Below are positions 10,606 to 20,212 of a DNA stretch of 64,000 nt, piece by piece (the first letter of the stretch is position 1; each line of letters opens with the position of its first letter). The stretch comes from Odontocerum albicorne. Lineage: Eukaryota > Arthropoda > Insecta > Trichoptera > Odontoceridae. The notes beneath the pieces are model-generated. The model made no database searches, was not told where the DNA came from, and saw nothing but the letters and a program-made list of their open reading frames with translations. The position numbers and the translations under genes were made by a program. Location of the stretch: NCBI GenBank assembly GCA_949825065.1, contig OX463854.1, positions 17,671,226 through 17,735,225 of the forward strand. Reading direction: 5' to 3'.

Positions 10606-10764
10606 AAACGTTAGCATTAATTTAAGCAAAATCAACATGGCAAATACCCCGGAAAACATTTCAAAGTGGAAAACAAATCCTCAAATATATTATATAATAA
10701 CACTAACAATTTTGTTAATTGATAGCAAAATCAAAGCAATACAAGAAGAAGAAAATATACACTC

Positions 10765-10860
10765 ATATAAGTTTCACATGATTCATATACATGTTTATAT
10801 AAGTTTCACATGATTCATATATATTACATGTTTATATAAGTTTCACATGATTCATATGCT
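10765..10860. repeat. Short tandem repeat, 3 copies of ~35-40 bp
   Basis: 'aagtttcacatgattcatat' occurs three times, separated by 'acatgtttatat'. Confidence 0.8.
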
Positions 10861-10894
10861 ATTTAAATCTGATATTATCAAAAGGTCTGGGCCA

Positions 10895-11060
10895 ATCTAT
10901 AGAGGTGCATGTCCGCGCGGTAACGCACTGGACTTCGGTGCGGAAGGTCGTCGGTTCGAACCCCGCGCTGTGCTACTCGCTTCGAACGACACAGGCACTT
11001 TTTCCGCCTAGTGTTTAAGGGTATAAGAATACCTATGACTTCAATCATATCTATTCTTTA
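10895..11060 (+). repeat. SINE B copy, best preserved
   Basis: tRNA-like head 'gtccgcgcggtaacgcactgg', B box GGTTCGAACCC, then a body with 'cgaacgacacaggcac', 'ttccgcctagtgtttaagggta' and 'acttcaatcatatctattct', ending in an A run. Four copies lie in the window (this one plus three on the minus strand). A real tRNA is unlikely because there is no matched acceptor stem and the tRNA-like part is always fused to the same body. Confidence 0.7.
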
Positions 11061-11640
11061 AAAAAATATTGTACGACCACTGTGAGTAGATCGTTTTTAT
11101 AAACCATATCTTAAGCTATAAATATATTTTTTGTACAATATAAGAGAAATAATTGTTTTTCAATTCCAAAAATTGATAAGCCCTTGGAGATAACAAACTC
11201 CATTAGAATCAAGTTTAAGTGTACGAGATTGAATGTTATAAGAAAAATATTTCCAAGAAATGTTCATTAAATTTTGTCGATAATGTTAAGAAATTATTAT
11301 TTGTAAAGTCTTTATCATTTTCCCCTTAATTTGATAATATTTTTAAGGGCTATGACTTACGTTAATAGACGCGGTGGGTATTAAAACAGACGCATGATTA
11401 GATTCAATACGCTACTCGAATTTTTTTGTCGGGAAAATGTTTTTTCTTACCACAGCCTTCTCATGTTGTTATAATTACCACTTCAACTAACGTGGGTGTT
11501 AATTTGGTTTATTTTTTAACATCTTAAAGAGTGTGACCTGAAGATAACATTGTATTCAGTCTCATTAGTCGTACCTTCCGGTTAAGAACCATCGAAGTGG
11601 ACAAATAATTCGTAGTTCATCATTGTATTGCATTACAAAT
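11061..11640. other. No recognisable feature
   Basis: A+T-rich sequence without a supported feature. Confidence 0.5.
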
Positions 11641-11644
11641 TAAT

Positions 11645-11835
11645 TATATACAGTTGAACATGGTGGGCTTATTACCATACGGCAATTTCTTCTAGCAAGG
11701 TGTAAGGGACCTATAGTTAAAACATGGCTGGAATAATTTTTTAATATCTGAACTCCAAAAGAGAATTGAACCCGCAACCCCCGGGCTGGAAGACAGGCAT
11801 CGTCCCAACAATACTATGGAGGTCGTCATGATCAT
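11645..11835 (-). repeat. SINE A copy, minus strand, near full length
   Basis: 3' body first ('ccatacggcaatttcttc'), then 'attgaacccgcaacccccggg' (reverse B box) and the head ending 'atggaggtcgtcat'. Confidence 0.65.
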
Positions 11836-11934
11836 TACATGCTTTGGCAATACTACTGCAATTTGAGTAGTATTGTTCGACGAACTCTTAAATCAGGCCT
11901 TTAGTATTATGTACTTCAATTTGACTTTTTAGGT

Positions 11935-11992
11935 TACATCGAAAATCAAACCGAAAGACAACCGCCTTACCAACTAGATCATGAACGTCAAA
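11935..11992 (-). repeat. SINE A head fragment, minus strand
   Basis: 'gacaaccgccttaccaactagatcatgaacgtc' matches the reversed head. Confidence 0.5.
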
Positions 11993-12289
11993 TCAAAATC
12001 GCCAAACGAATTACTATTCTGAATAACTGGAAAATTATCTTATCGATCACAACAATAAGACAGTCCTAAAAATAAGTACTCCACCTATCTCCCATCCGAA
12101 TTTAATTAACATACCCGCGGGCTAGAAGCCACCAAATTATCCGCCGTGCTAAGTTCCACACGCAGACTTTCCGGTGAATAGGTTCAGCAAATCAGACGGC
12201 CCTCTTCGAAAAATTGGACATATTGGCACTGTTTGAATTAATGTCCTCGAAATAAATCCAACCTACATTCTACCTTTCGTTCATTTCCA

Positions 12290-12450
12290 TAGTTCCCCCT
12301 CAACATATTCGTATTGATGATGCGGATATATTGAAGAGTAATCGAGCCTTCAAGGTTATAATAAGAATAATTAAAGCACAATTTATAAAGCGCCGTTAAG
12401 AGAGCAAACTTCCCTCAAGAGTGCTCCAATTCAGGATTTGAACCCACTAT
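12290..12450. repeat. Composite repeat C + SINE A fragment (copy 1, diverged)
   Basis: 'attgatgatgcggatatattgaagag' opens the block, as at 12862, 19680 and 54878; it ends in 'ggatttgaaccca', a reversed SINE B-box block. Confidence 0.45.
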
Positions 12451-12522
12451 TGTTGGCAGATTTAAAATGTTACAAAATTAAAATATACACATACGTGGAG
12501 TGTAAGGATACGAAGGTAGTTG

Positions 12523-12608
12523 CTGCAGTCATTAGATTGGGTACGCATTAGATTGGGTTGGGTATTAGATTGGGTTGGGATTTCGCACGCATTAGATTGG
12601 GTATGCTA
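12523..12608. repeat. Short tandem repeat, 'cattagattgggt' x4
   Basis: Four irregularly spaced copies of the 13-mer (one shortened to 'tattagattgggt'). Confidence 0.8.
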
Positions 12609-12624
12609 TTTCTCCGCAATTTCA

Positions 12625-12720
12625 GAAAAACATGTTTGGTAAGAAAATCGCAGAAAATGTACCCATGGAAGACGAATTACAAATAAACCTTTAATGATCT
12701 TGCGATATGTGATACGAACA
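12625..12720. repeat. Repeat D (copy shared with 53280-53370)
   Basis: 'gtttggtaagaaaa.c.cagaaa', 'tggaag', 'gacgaattacaaataaacctt' and 'gatcttgcgatatgtga' align with 53280-53370. Unknown family. Confidence 0.5.
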
Positions 12721-12854
12721 CATTCGAGGTTCAGTGATATGTATTATGTAGTATTCATTTATAAAATATCATAAATTTTGGTAACACTTCCTAAAAAGGA
12801 TTGTCTTTAAGTGATTCGTAAAGATGCACACGCCACCCATATCTCTAATACTAA

Positions 12855-13145
12855 TATCCGGATTGATGATGCGTATATATTGAGAGCATGGCCTGGAGAC
12901 AATACTGTCTTCGTGTCCAGCAATTGAACTTACGAATCAAGAACAACTGGAATAGGCGGCTCACAGTTCGTCATTGTGCGTGTTGGAAACACTACCGCAT
13001 GTGGAGAGGCAACAACACTTGCACACGTATATCGCGTGCGATTATTATAACCAAACGAACTCTTCAACCGGGTTGGGAACATTTTTTTTATACTATTAAT
13101 ATTGAATTGGAAAGCTCGTGGGGGGTGACAGCATCTTACTAACTA
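12855..13145. repeat. Composite repeat C + SINE A fragment (copy 2, most complete)
   Basis: Block C runs from 'ccggattgatgatgcg' through 'acaatactgtcttcgtgtcc', 'ggaaacactaccgcatgtgg' and 'ccaaacgaactcttcaacc', followed directly by a minus-strand SINE A head ('ttactaactaggccaca'). The 84-codon frame here is not a gene. Confidence 0.5.
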
Positions 13146-13281
13146 GGCCACAGAAATTCTCACAGTCTCACCTGTTAAAAAATGTTTATAAAAATTAACG
13201 AAAATCTTTCGCGTTTCTACGTAATGATTTAATTTAAATATAATTTACATATAAAAGTGATATTTTTCCTGTATCTTCGAC

Positions 13282-13395
13282 GGCTTCCATAGCTTAGTTG
13301 ATTAGACGGGTGACTTCTGACTTAGGAGTTTAGGATTCGATTCCCGTAAGAAACAAATTTATGTAAAAAAATAATTTCAGCCTGGTTTTCACTAC
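13282..13395 (+). repeat. SINE A copy
   Basis: 'gcttccatagcttagttgattagac', B box GATTCGATTCCC, 'cagcctggttttcac'. Confidence 0.6.
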
Positions 13396-13845
13396 TTCAC
13401 CTCGTGCACAATTCTGAGCGTCTTATTCCTCTGCTATATCTAGAACTTGGCGCACCACCTGTCTCTATCCCTCCCAGTCCTGAGGCATGTTGAAGGCAGC
13501 GCATAAAGAGGTTTTCACTTAAGGTTGAAAGAGATCGGGATGGGCACAAAACTCGCCAGAATACTACAATGCAATTTATGTTATTATAAAAATGTTCAAT
13601 GGTATAGATGTTCTTTGTATTCTTATATACGAGTTCTGTATATAAAGAAAATGTAACACAAAACAATTTCTTATAAAAATGTTTAGATGTATAGATTTTT
13701 TTGCAATCTTACAATATATAAACGTAAATAAACTTATATGAAACGGTTTTCGGGCAGGAAAAGGGAAAGAAAATACTAATGAACGCCACATAAAATCAAT
13801 CATCAATTCAGTGTGACGAAAAAACGCAAGAATCTTATTTTACAG

Positions 13846-13884
13846 GCCGCACAAATTTGAATCGGATGTTCAAATTTGTGCGGC
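13846..13884. repeat. Perfect inverted repeat, 16-bp arms, 7-bp loop
   Basis: GCCGCACAAATTTGAA, loop tcggatg, exact complement. Isolated, not a terminator-like context. Confidence 0.9.
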
Positions 13885-14279
13885 AGAAACAAAGTTATAA
13901 TTAAATAGCATTAGAAATGTAATTTTTCGGCACCACAGTCTTCCCAATCTTCTTTCAGGACATGATTTCAGTCTCGTTGTTCTGGATCTATCTCAGTCTC
14001 TGGCCAACTCTTCCACATCCATTCAGTACAGTCCCAGATCCCCCTTACATTACCACTATAACTCTTTCTGGGATAACCAAAGTACGAGTATATTTTCCTA
14101 TGAACTAACTTTAGAAATTATATAAAGAATTGTATCAGCCACTGCAATTCTTCTTCTATTTAATTAAAGTCCTCCCCTCTTTAGAGGTTGGCGATTATTA
14201 TGGTTCTTTTTACAATATTAAAAACATATAAATTAATATTTAGAGTGCGTATCAATACAAAATTTTTAGATGTTTTTTT
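13885..14279. other. No recognisable feature
   Basis: No gene or repeat that I can support. Confidence 0.45.
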
Positions 14280-14395
14280 TTAAATGGATATGCCTGTGTC
14301 ATTCGAGTGGAGTAGCAGAGCACTGGGTTCGAACCGGCGACTTTCCGCATGGAAGTCCAGTGCGTTACCGCGTGATCATGCATATCTTTAAATAT
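14280..14395 (-). repeat. SINE B copy, minus strand
   Basis: 'gcctgtgtcattcga', 'gggttcgaaccggcgacttt' (reverse B box) and 'ccagtgcgttaccgcgtg'. Confidence 0.65.
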
Positions 14396-15002
14396 TAAAA
14401 CATTAGCGTGACTCATTCTTAATTACAATCAGAAATAAGCGCATGCATACTACTACACAAACAATCACACCAGATCAGGACTCAAAAGGCCCATAGCAGC
14501 ATTCCACGTATGGAAATATATTTAAATCATAGCATACGGAAAAAAGCTCAATACACATCAATAAGGAACGTTTCACAGAAAAGCAATCACGTGAATTAGA
14601 TGATTGATGATATAAAATAATTTTCAAAATTATCCATATTATTTCTATGGCGGATAGATTTAACTCCTGTATCCGAGACATATTTGATATAGATGATATT
14701 GTGAAATGAGGTAGAAATCGCAGAAGACACTAGAGAGGCCATATGGAAATAATGCATTACACAAGGGTTCCCTACGTGGTAATTCCTCGAATACACGCTG
14801 ACAGTGATCCTCCAAGAAACCCTTCAAAATGATGAAAAGATAACTGGTAGCCAATATCTGAAGAGTGGCAGTCCTGATGATAGCATACTCGTACGAGTAT
14901 CATAAATCTAACTTATGATCAGAGAAAGAAAAAAAAAGCTTTTCCCATTGCTATTGTCTTAAAACTAGAAGGTTTAAGTCACTTATCTAGGTGTCTTTCA
15001 TT
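14396..15002. other. No recognisable feature
   Basis: Three overlapping short minus-strand frames (14475-14854) have no motif. A 16-bp palindrome ATACTCGTACGAGTAT lies at about 14883-14898. Confidence 0.45.
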
Positions 15003-15374
15003 CAGTTCATGTGGAACCCATTTTTCCACCTTCGAGATCTTTCCCATGGCTTTCAAACGTATGGATACGGCTTCTCGTGTCACATTTAATTAATCCGCGA
15101 GTTGTAGTTCCGTTTGAGCATCATCCTCATCCAACAAAGCTTGCAATTCGGCGTCTTCAAACTTTCTCGGTGGTCTTCCACGTTCTTCGTTTCTCACGTC
15201 AAAATCGCCACTTTTGAATTTTTGAAACCACTCAAAGCACTGTGATTTACCAAGAACATGCTCACCGTAAGCTTCGACAAGCATTCGATGCGCTTCTGCA
15301 GCAGTTTTCTTCAAATGGTAACAAAAAATCAATGCTGTCTGCAAATCGTAGTTTTCAGGCACAAAAACAGACAT
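15003..15374 (-). pseudogene. Mariner transposase, N-terminal fragment (mauritiana-like)
   Basis: From the ATG at 15374 the frame reads Met-Ser-Val-Phe-Val-Pro-Glu-Asn, then the paired-like helix-turn-helix DNA-binding domain with 'Leu-Ile-Phe-Cys-Tyr-His-Leu-Lys-Lys-Thr-Ala-Ala-Glu', as in Mos1-type mariners. A TAA interrupts it after about 95 codons (near 15087), where the copy at 41501-42010 has an intact codon. The frame resumes to the 'Lys-Trp-Val-Pro-His-Glu-Leu' motif at about 15010 and then the element ends. No Asp catalytic residue remains, so it is inactive. Confidence 0.75.
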
Positions 15375-15404
15375 GTTCAACGCTATGAAAACATACGAGG
15401 CGTA

Positions 15405-16318
15405 TCCAGAAAGTAAGTGTACTGAGGCTCTCACGACCGGATGGATTTTATTTTCGACATGTTGGCTACACTTCCCTGTAGCCTGACCCTTCCCCTCCGC
15501 AACGAGACCGGTTCGAGGTCAGTACGTTGAGAAGTGTCGACGCGACAACACGTTTCGTGAAAAATGTCAATCGAATCTACCGCCAAGTTGAATCGAGTGG
15601 AGGCCGGGCAAGAGTTTTTGAGGCGCTGCAAACTCCATGGAGATGAATTTCTCCGCTCCATCGTTACTGGAGATGAAACTTGGGTTGCACACTACACGCC
15701 TGAAATCAAAAGGCAGTCTCAACAGTGGCGTCACACCTCTTCACCCTCCGCCGAAAAGTTCAAAACCACAATTTCAGCCAAGAAAATCATGGCATCCGTG
15801 TTTTGGGACTGTCAAGGCATAATTTTAATTGAATATATGCCTCAAGGGGAGACCATCAACTCTACAAGATACTGTGAGACCCTAAAAAAATTGCGGAGGG
15901 CGATTCAGAACAAGAGGAGAGGCATGCTGACAAAGGGAGTCTGCCTGTTGCACGACAATGCCAGACGGAACTGCTCGCCTCGTTTAAATAGGATGTCCTG
16001 AACCATCCCGCGCATCCCCCTGACCTAGCACCTTCAGATTACTATCTCTTTACCTCCCTGAAGCTGCACATGGGTGGAAAAAGGTTTTCAACCGACGAGG
16101 AGGTAAAGGAAGAGGTGGAGAAGTGGACGGAGGGGTTGGCGGGAAACTACTTCGAGGAAGGCATCAAAAAGTTGATACCCCGCTTCACCACCTGCATTGA
16201 GAGGAATGGCGACTATGTCGAAAAATAGCTTACATATGTACTACGGTAACCACGTAATTTTTTTGTTTAAATAAAAAAAATTGTAACCTACAAAAATTCA
16301 GTACACTTACTTTCTGGA
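15405..16318 (+). mobile_element. Mariner B, internally deleted, nested in mariner A'
   Basis: TIRs of about 20 bp (TCCAGAAAGTAAGTGTACTGA at 15405, complement ending at 16318) are each flanked by TA (15403-15404, 16319-16320). Length is 914 bp, against about 1.3 kb for full-length mariners; the missing part is the transposase N-terminus. Insertion into the 5' untranslated region of mariner A' makes it the younger event. Confidence 0.8.
15564..16229 (+). pseudogene. Mariner B transposase, N-terminally deleted and frameshifted
   Basis: Catalytic domain of a DD34D mariner. First Asp in 'Val-Thr-Gly-Asp-Glu-Thr-Trp' (about residues 34-40), second in 'Leu-Leu-His-Asp-Asn-Ala-Arg' (about 130-136). 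A small deletion then shifts the frame; the third Asp ('Pro-Asp-Leu-Ala-Pro-Ser-Asp-Tyr-Tyr') and the C-terminus 'Gly-Asp-Tyr-Val-Glu-Lys' continue in another frame to about 16229. The DNA-binding domain is gone, the remnant joining promoter-side sequence directly at about 15560. Cut-and-paste transposition would need a transposase from another copy. The subfamily differs from mariners A and D. Confidence 0.75.
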
Positions 16319-16323
16319 TATGT

Positions 16324-16344
16324 CAGTACACTTACTTTCTGGAA
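16324..16344. repeat. Extra tandem copy of mariner B right TIR
   Basis: The 20-bp CAGTACACTTACTTTCTGGA is repeated 25 bp after the first right TIR end and is also followed by TA (16345-16346). Confidence 0.85.
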
Positions 16345-16644
16345 TACAAGAAAAAGGCGCCAATGACGCGGTTTGACAGTCACTACATTAACAACTAGAG
16401 CCATCTATGATAAAATTCCGGTTTTATATTTACAGACGTGGTATTTGAGCAAAGGGCTTTTAAAATATTACTAAAATTCACTTATCTAAAATACCACATG
16501 CACCGGTAATACTACTTTTAATGTTTGGACAGATATGATAATTAAATAATTACTGTAGGATAATAATTCAAATGGGGCTTGTTTTGAAAAATTTACATTT
16601 CGCCGAGTCATTTATTACATTTTCTTACTCCGTTTAGAAAGCAT

Positions 16645-16965
16645 CCATAAAAAAATATTTAATTTGGCTCAGGTACTTATATAATTCGAGGAGTCCTCGA
16701 CGAATACAACAATATGCCTTCGACGATTCCTCCGATTCTTTGCGTATATTGCTCGTAGCCAAGGAGACAGTTTGGAGAGGTTTGTGAATACTGGAGGTGT
16801 AAAAGGACGAAGGAAGAATCCCAATGCGTTGGACTAACCAAGTGAGACATGCAACTGGACTACCCTTAACAAGAGCCCTTCGAGCCACGGAGTGCAGGGA
16901 TGGATGAAGAGCAATCGTCGGAGGCTATCATGGGAGTCACGATGCTCAGTCATGTACTACACGAC
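16645..16965 (+). pseudogene. Non-LTR retrotransposon 3' coding end, decayed
   Basis: Shifting plus-strand frames read 'Arg-Trp/Met-Arg-Trp-Thr-Asn-Gln-Val', 'Ala-Thr-Gly-Leu', 'Arg-Ala-Leu-Arg-Ala-Thr-Glu-Cys-Arg-Asp-Gly-Trp' and 'Ile-Val-Gly-Gly-Tyr', the typical pattern of an RTE-like polymerase C-terminus. No domain upstream is legible. Confidence 0.4.
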
Positions 16966-17139
16966 AGGATGATGACTCGTATGCTCGTAATATTTTTAGA
17001 CTCTTGGGAACATGTATCTGGTTTTAAAATAAAACAAAAGTTTTATTTTTCTTTTTTTAGGTGGACTTTTCGCAATGAAGTATTTTCTTTTCAATCAGCT
17101 AGAATGATACATCAAACCCATGTATATGAAAATTATCGA

Positions 17140-17220
17140 ACTTGAAAACCATGGGCGGAAATCTATTATAACGCCTTTTATGTAAAACAACCGTTTTACC
17201 AACAGACTAGGGAGGTCTGT
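17140..17220 (-). repeat. SINE A head fragment, minus strand
   Basis: 'caaccgttttaccaacagactagggaggtc' matches the reversed head. Confidence 0.5.
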
Positions 17221-17830
17221 AATGTAAAATGATAAATTTGCGAAATCGTTTTTCTATAAAGAATGATATGTAAATGATGTGATATTTCCTAAAACAATTT
17301 TGCTTGTGAAACCAATTTAAGATAACCAAGTGAATAATAGCTGCAATGTGTGGGTAATTTGAGCAAAAAACGAAAAGAATATGACAGATGAGACGATGAG
17401 TCATAGATATTGAATAACCAAAAAAATTGACATTGACGTACAGCATTTTTCGCGAAATAAAACACTTTGGATACTAACAAAATTGGCGTTGTTTTATGGG
17501 GTTATTAATAAAATTAAAAAATCGCTTATGTTATTTTATTGAAATTTTCAAATAAATAAACAAAACTGGTACATAGTTAATTTAAATGTGTAAAACAATT
17601 GCCATAACTTTAAATCAATTTTCCATGATAAAATGACCAAATATAAATATTATAATATAAGTCCGCTAATAAAACTTTACTTAAATCCATAATATTTCTC
17701 AAAATAAATAATTCTAATAATAGCTTTGAAATACGTATTATTGATAAAAGAAAATAGTTTCAGTGAAAACTTTTTATTAACATTCTCGAGAAAAACTTGA
17801 GTTTTGAAAAAAGACATTTGTCTTTCAATC
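17221..17830. other. No recognisable feature
   Basis: A+T-rich sequence without a supported feature. Confidence 0.5.
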
Positions 17831-17834
17831 CGAA

Positions 17835-17965
17835 AATTGCAGACTAGAGTCCCGGTGTACCCTTTTCTTAAAAAAAGGCTTCGATTTGATTTTCACTTAG
17901 GCTTGTTTAACAGTGTTTACATGATTGTAAGATATTTCCAAATGGCAATAAACCTAAAGGTTTAG
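17835..17965 (+). repeat. SINE A body fragment
   Basis: 'ggtgtacccttttcttaaaaaaaggcttcgatttgattttcacttaggctt' is the body block (quoted in part: 'gattttcacttaggctt'), followed by 'aagatatttccaaatggcaataaacc'-type end. Confidence 0.55.
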
Positions 17966-18539
17966 GTTTACATCGAATGCGTAATGCAAAAACCATATTT
18001 TTTAAAACTTGATGGTTTATTTTCATTTTTAATAGATTTTGTATCTAATTCACGGAAGTCAGTTTTTAAACAGCATGCTTGAATGCTTATGTATATGTGA
18101 AAAAATGTATTAAAGTGACTTGCTTATAATTAAAGTCACAGCCCTGTTTAATTTTAAAAGCGCATTGTCGAACAATCTGTTAATGCGTTTATAAAGCGAT
18201 ACAAACTCGTCACTTTAATTTCAGTTTATTGTGTAGATTTCTTTTATATTAAAGTGTTAAATCAGCTGCATCTGGTAGATTGATATATAAAATTCATAAA
18301 TTTAGATATTATATTATAATATAAGCCCGCTTCTAAAAAGTCCACATTTACTCAAGGGTCGTGAGTGAATTGATTTCAAACTTTGTTTCTGTGAATTCAA
18401 GTCCCTTAATAAAATATCTCCGTTTTATTTTTCAATTTTGTACCTGACAGATGTTCATTCGAAAAGAAGTAAAAATTTCAGGTTCAATTTTTATTAATTT
18501 TTTAATTAATTATTCTAAATCGATCCAACAGGGCGGGGT
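17966..18539. other. No recognisable feature
   Basis: A+T-rich sequence without a supported feature. Confidence 0.5.
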
Positions 18540-18760
18540 GTTATGATAGAGTTTTTTCCGTTGCTAGTCCTGTTGTGTGGAATGATCTGCTTCTTAGTGT
18601 TATAGATATGGCTGGCGTATGCATGTTTAGAAAACACTTAAAGATAAGTTATAGTGGATTCGAGTCCCGATTTGAAGCGCCCTTAAGGAGAGTTTTCTCT
18701 CTAAACGGTGCTATATATGGTGTATTGTTATTTTATTATTATTGTAAATCATTCGGGTAA
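18540..18760 (+). pseudogene. jockey/CR1-like LINE, C-terminus and 3' tail (family F)
   Basis: The plus-strand frame reads Arg-Val-Phe-Ser-Val-Ala-Ser-Pro-Val-Val-Trp-Asn-Asp-Leu, then Phe-Arg-Lys-His-Leu-Lys about 25 residues later. 'RSFSVA.P..WN.LP ... F+..LK' is the standard C-terminal pattern of jockey/CR1-like polymerases. The frame stays open into the 'gcgcccttaaggagagttt' 3'-end block and a TTATT tail shared with 1010-1095, 55855-55950 and 61675-61760. This copy identifies the family; everything upstream is truncated. Confidence 0.65.
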
Positions 18761-19670
18761 TTTCCACCTAGTGAACTAGCGAATCGTTTTGTTAAAGAAA
18801 ACAGCAGAATAATATTTAATTTCTTTAAAGCTTTATCTACAACTATATTAGGATAAACAGAGGCGAGAAATCTCCACATCCACATTTTTTTCTTTATATC
18901 ATACATTTTCTACATTCTTACATCTCATCACACTCTTCTATATCTCCTACTTCCCATATGTCATGTTTCTTCAGTAATTGACTTCCATTTTCTTACCTTT
19001 AACTTCTTCCATGTTCCCAATTAATTTCTAGCATTTGTTTATAGTCTACCATAACTAATTTTTATATACAAATTATCTCAATATACCACTTCGTACAAAT
19101 TCTCCGAAATGATGAACTAATGAACAAGCGTTTCGAGCATTTTGTGTATTCACTCTCTCGATGGAAAATACGAGAGCATCTTAACAAAGAAAAGTAATAT
19201 CTGAAATACAGATCAGACGATTGCACACTTTCTATACAAGACTTTATTAAAACGTGATCAGTAAAGAAGAGATATGTTCGAGTGGATATTTAGAGATACA
19301 ACAAAGCCAGAAGAGTTCATTTCTTCATCATTCAATATAACCAATTAATAGGCAATATATCCGAATTTCAATCTAACAGGCAATATATCCGAATAAATTC
19401 AAAGCACGAATAATAACTGTTTTAATTTGATATGATAAATAAAAATATATTTTGGATCTTTGTTAGTGAGAATTGGCATACAGTTTACAAAGAACATTTT
19501 AACTCATCTATATAAAGAGGGCATTGTTAATATAATATGTTTCTATCATCAACACTCCATAGATGGCAGTGATGGTATGCTGCAATTATATTAATATCTT
19601 ACTAAGTTTTCTAATGTTTTACAATATTGGTATCGATTATTTTTTATAGAATTTTACTCTTTTTTCCTTC
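18761..19670. other. No recognisable feature except a small duplication
   Basis: 'aggcaatatatccgaat' is repeated at about 19352 and 19379. Otherwise nothing seen. Confidence 0.5.
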
Positions 19671-19674
19671 AATG

Positions 19675-19990
19675 TATCCGGATTGAAAATGCAGACATAT
19701 TGAAGAGCGCGGTCACGAAAATATTGTCTTGGTCCCCAAAAATCAATCTTTTGTGATAAGAATCACTTGAGTAATCAAGTAACGTATTTTGCCATAGCAC
19801 ACACTATTCCACGTGAAAAGACAACAAGATTTGCACAAATCAAACGTGTTGGAGTATTGTTATCAAACGAACTTTCAACTAAACAGGTACTAATTTTTGT
19901 GGGCACAATCGAGAATGAAACCCAAAACCCACTTGTGGGAGATCAGCCTCTTACCAAAGAGATCACGGAGGTCGTATGTATTGATTTGGA
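19675..19990. repeat. Composite repeat C + SINE A fragment (copy 3)
   Basis: Opens 'ccggattgaaaatgcagacatattgaagag', has 'atattgtcttggtcc' and 'atcaaacgaactttcaac', and ends in a minus-strand SINE A head ('ttaccaaagagatcacggaggtcgt'). The 77-codon frame is not a gene. Confidence 0.5.
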
Positions 19991-20044
19991 ACAAGCTTAA
20001 AAAATTGTGTCAAGAAATAAGATGATTTTCGATGGACAACCGAT

Positions 20045-20165
20045 AGTGCACAATAGTATCATTGAATAAAAAAATCGTGATTTGTTTATGAAACACTGTT
20101 TATTCCACATAACATAAGGATATAACCCTACCGGTTTCAAGGTGTTCATATCATCATCAGGCGAG
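20045..20165 (-). repeat. Repeat P copy (hammerhead-like core, minus strand)
   Basis: CTGATGA at 20160-20154, a decayed stem II, GAAACCGG, then the conserved 'tgtggaataaacagtg' flank. Mariner C inserted about 50 bp to the right. Confidence 0.5.
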
Positions 20166-20212
20166 CACAACAAAATATCCACAATGTTAACGCCTAAACT
20201 AGAAACCATATA

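Larger units (their letters stand above)
15003..16444 (-). mobile_element. Mariner A' (mauritiana-like), 3' truncated, split by nested mariner
   Basis: Same family as 41501-42206. Two parts: the transposase N-terminus (15003-15402) and the terminal region with the TIR (16347-16444), which aligns with 42110-42206 ('aaaaggcgccaatgacgcgg' to 'tatttacagac.tggta'). The two parts are separated by mariner B and its TA target duplication. The catalytic half of the transposase is absent. Confidence 0.75.

Noticed and set aside
10895..10975. Possible tRNA gene with a good B box
   Set aside because: No acceptor stem; the same tRNA-like part is fused to a common body in four places, so it is a SINE.
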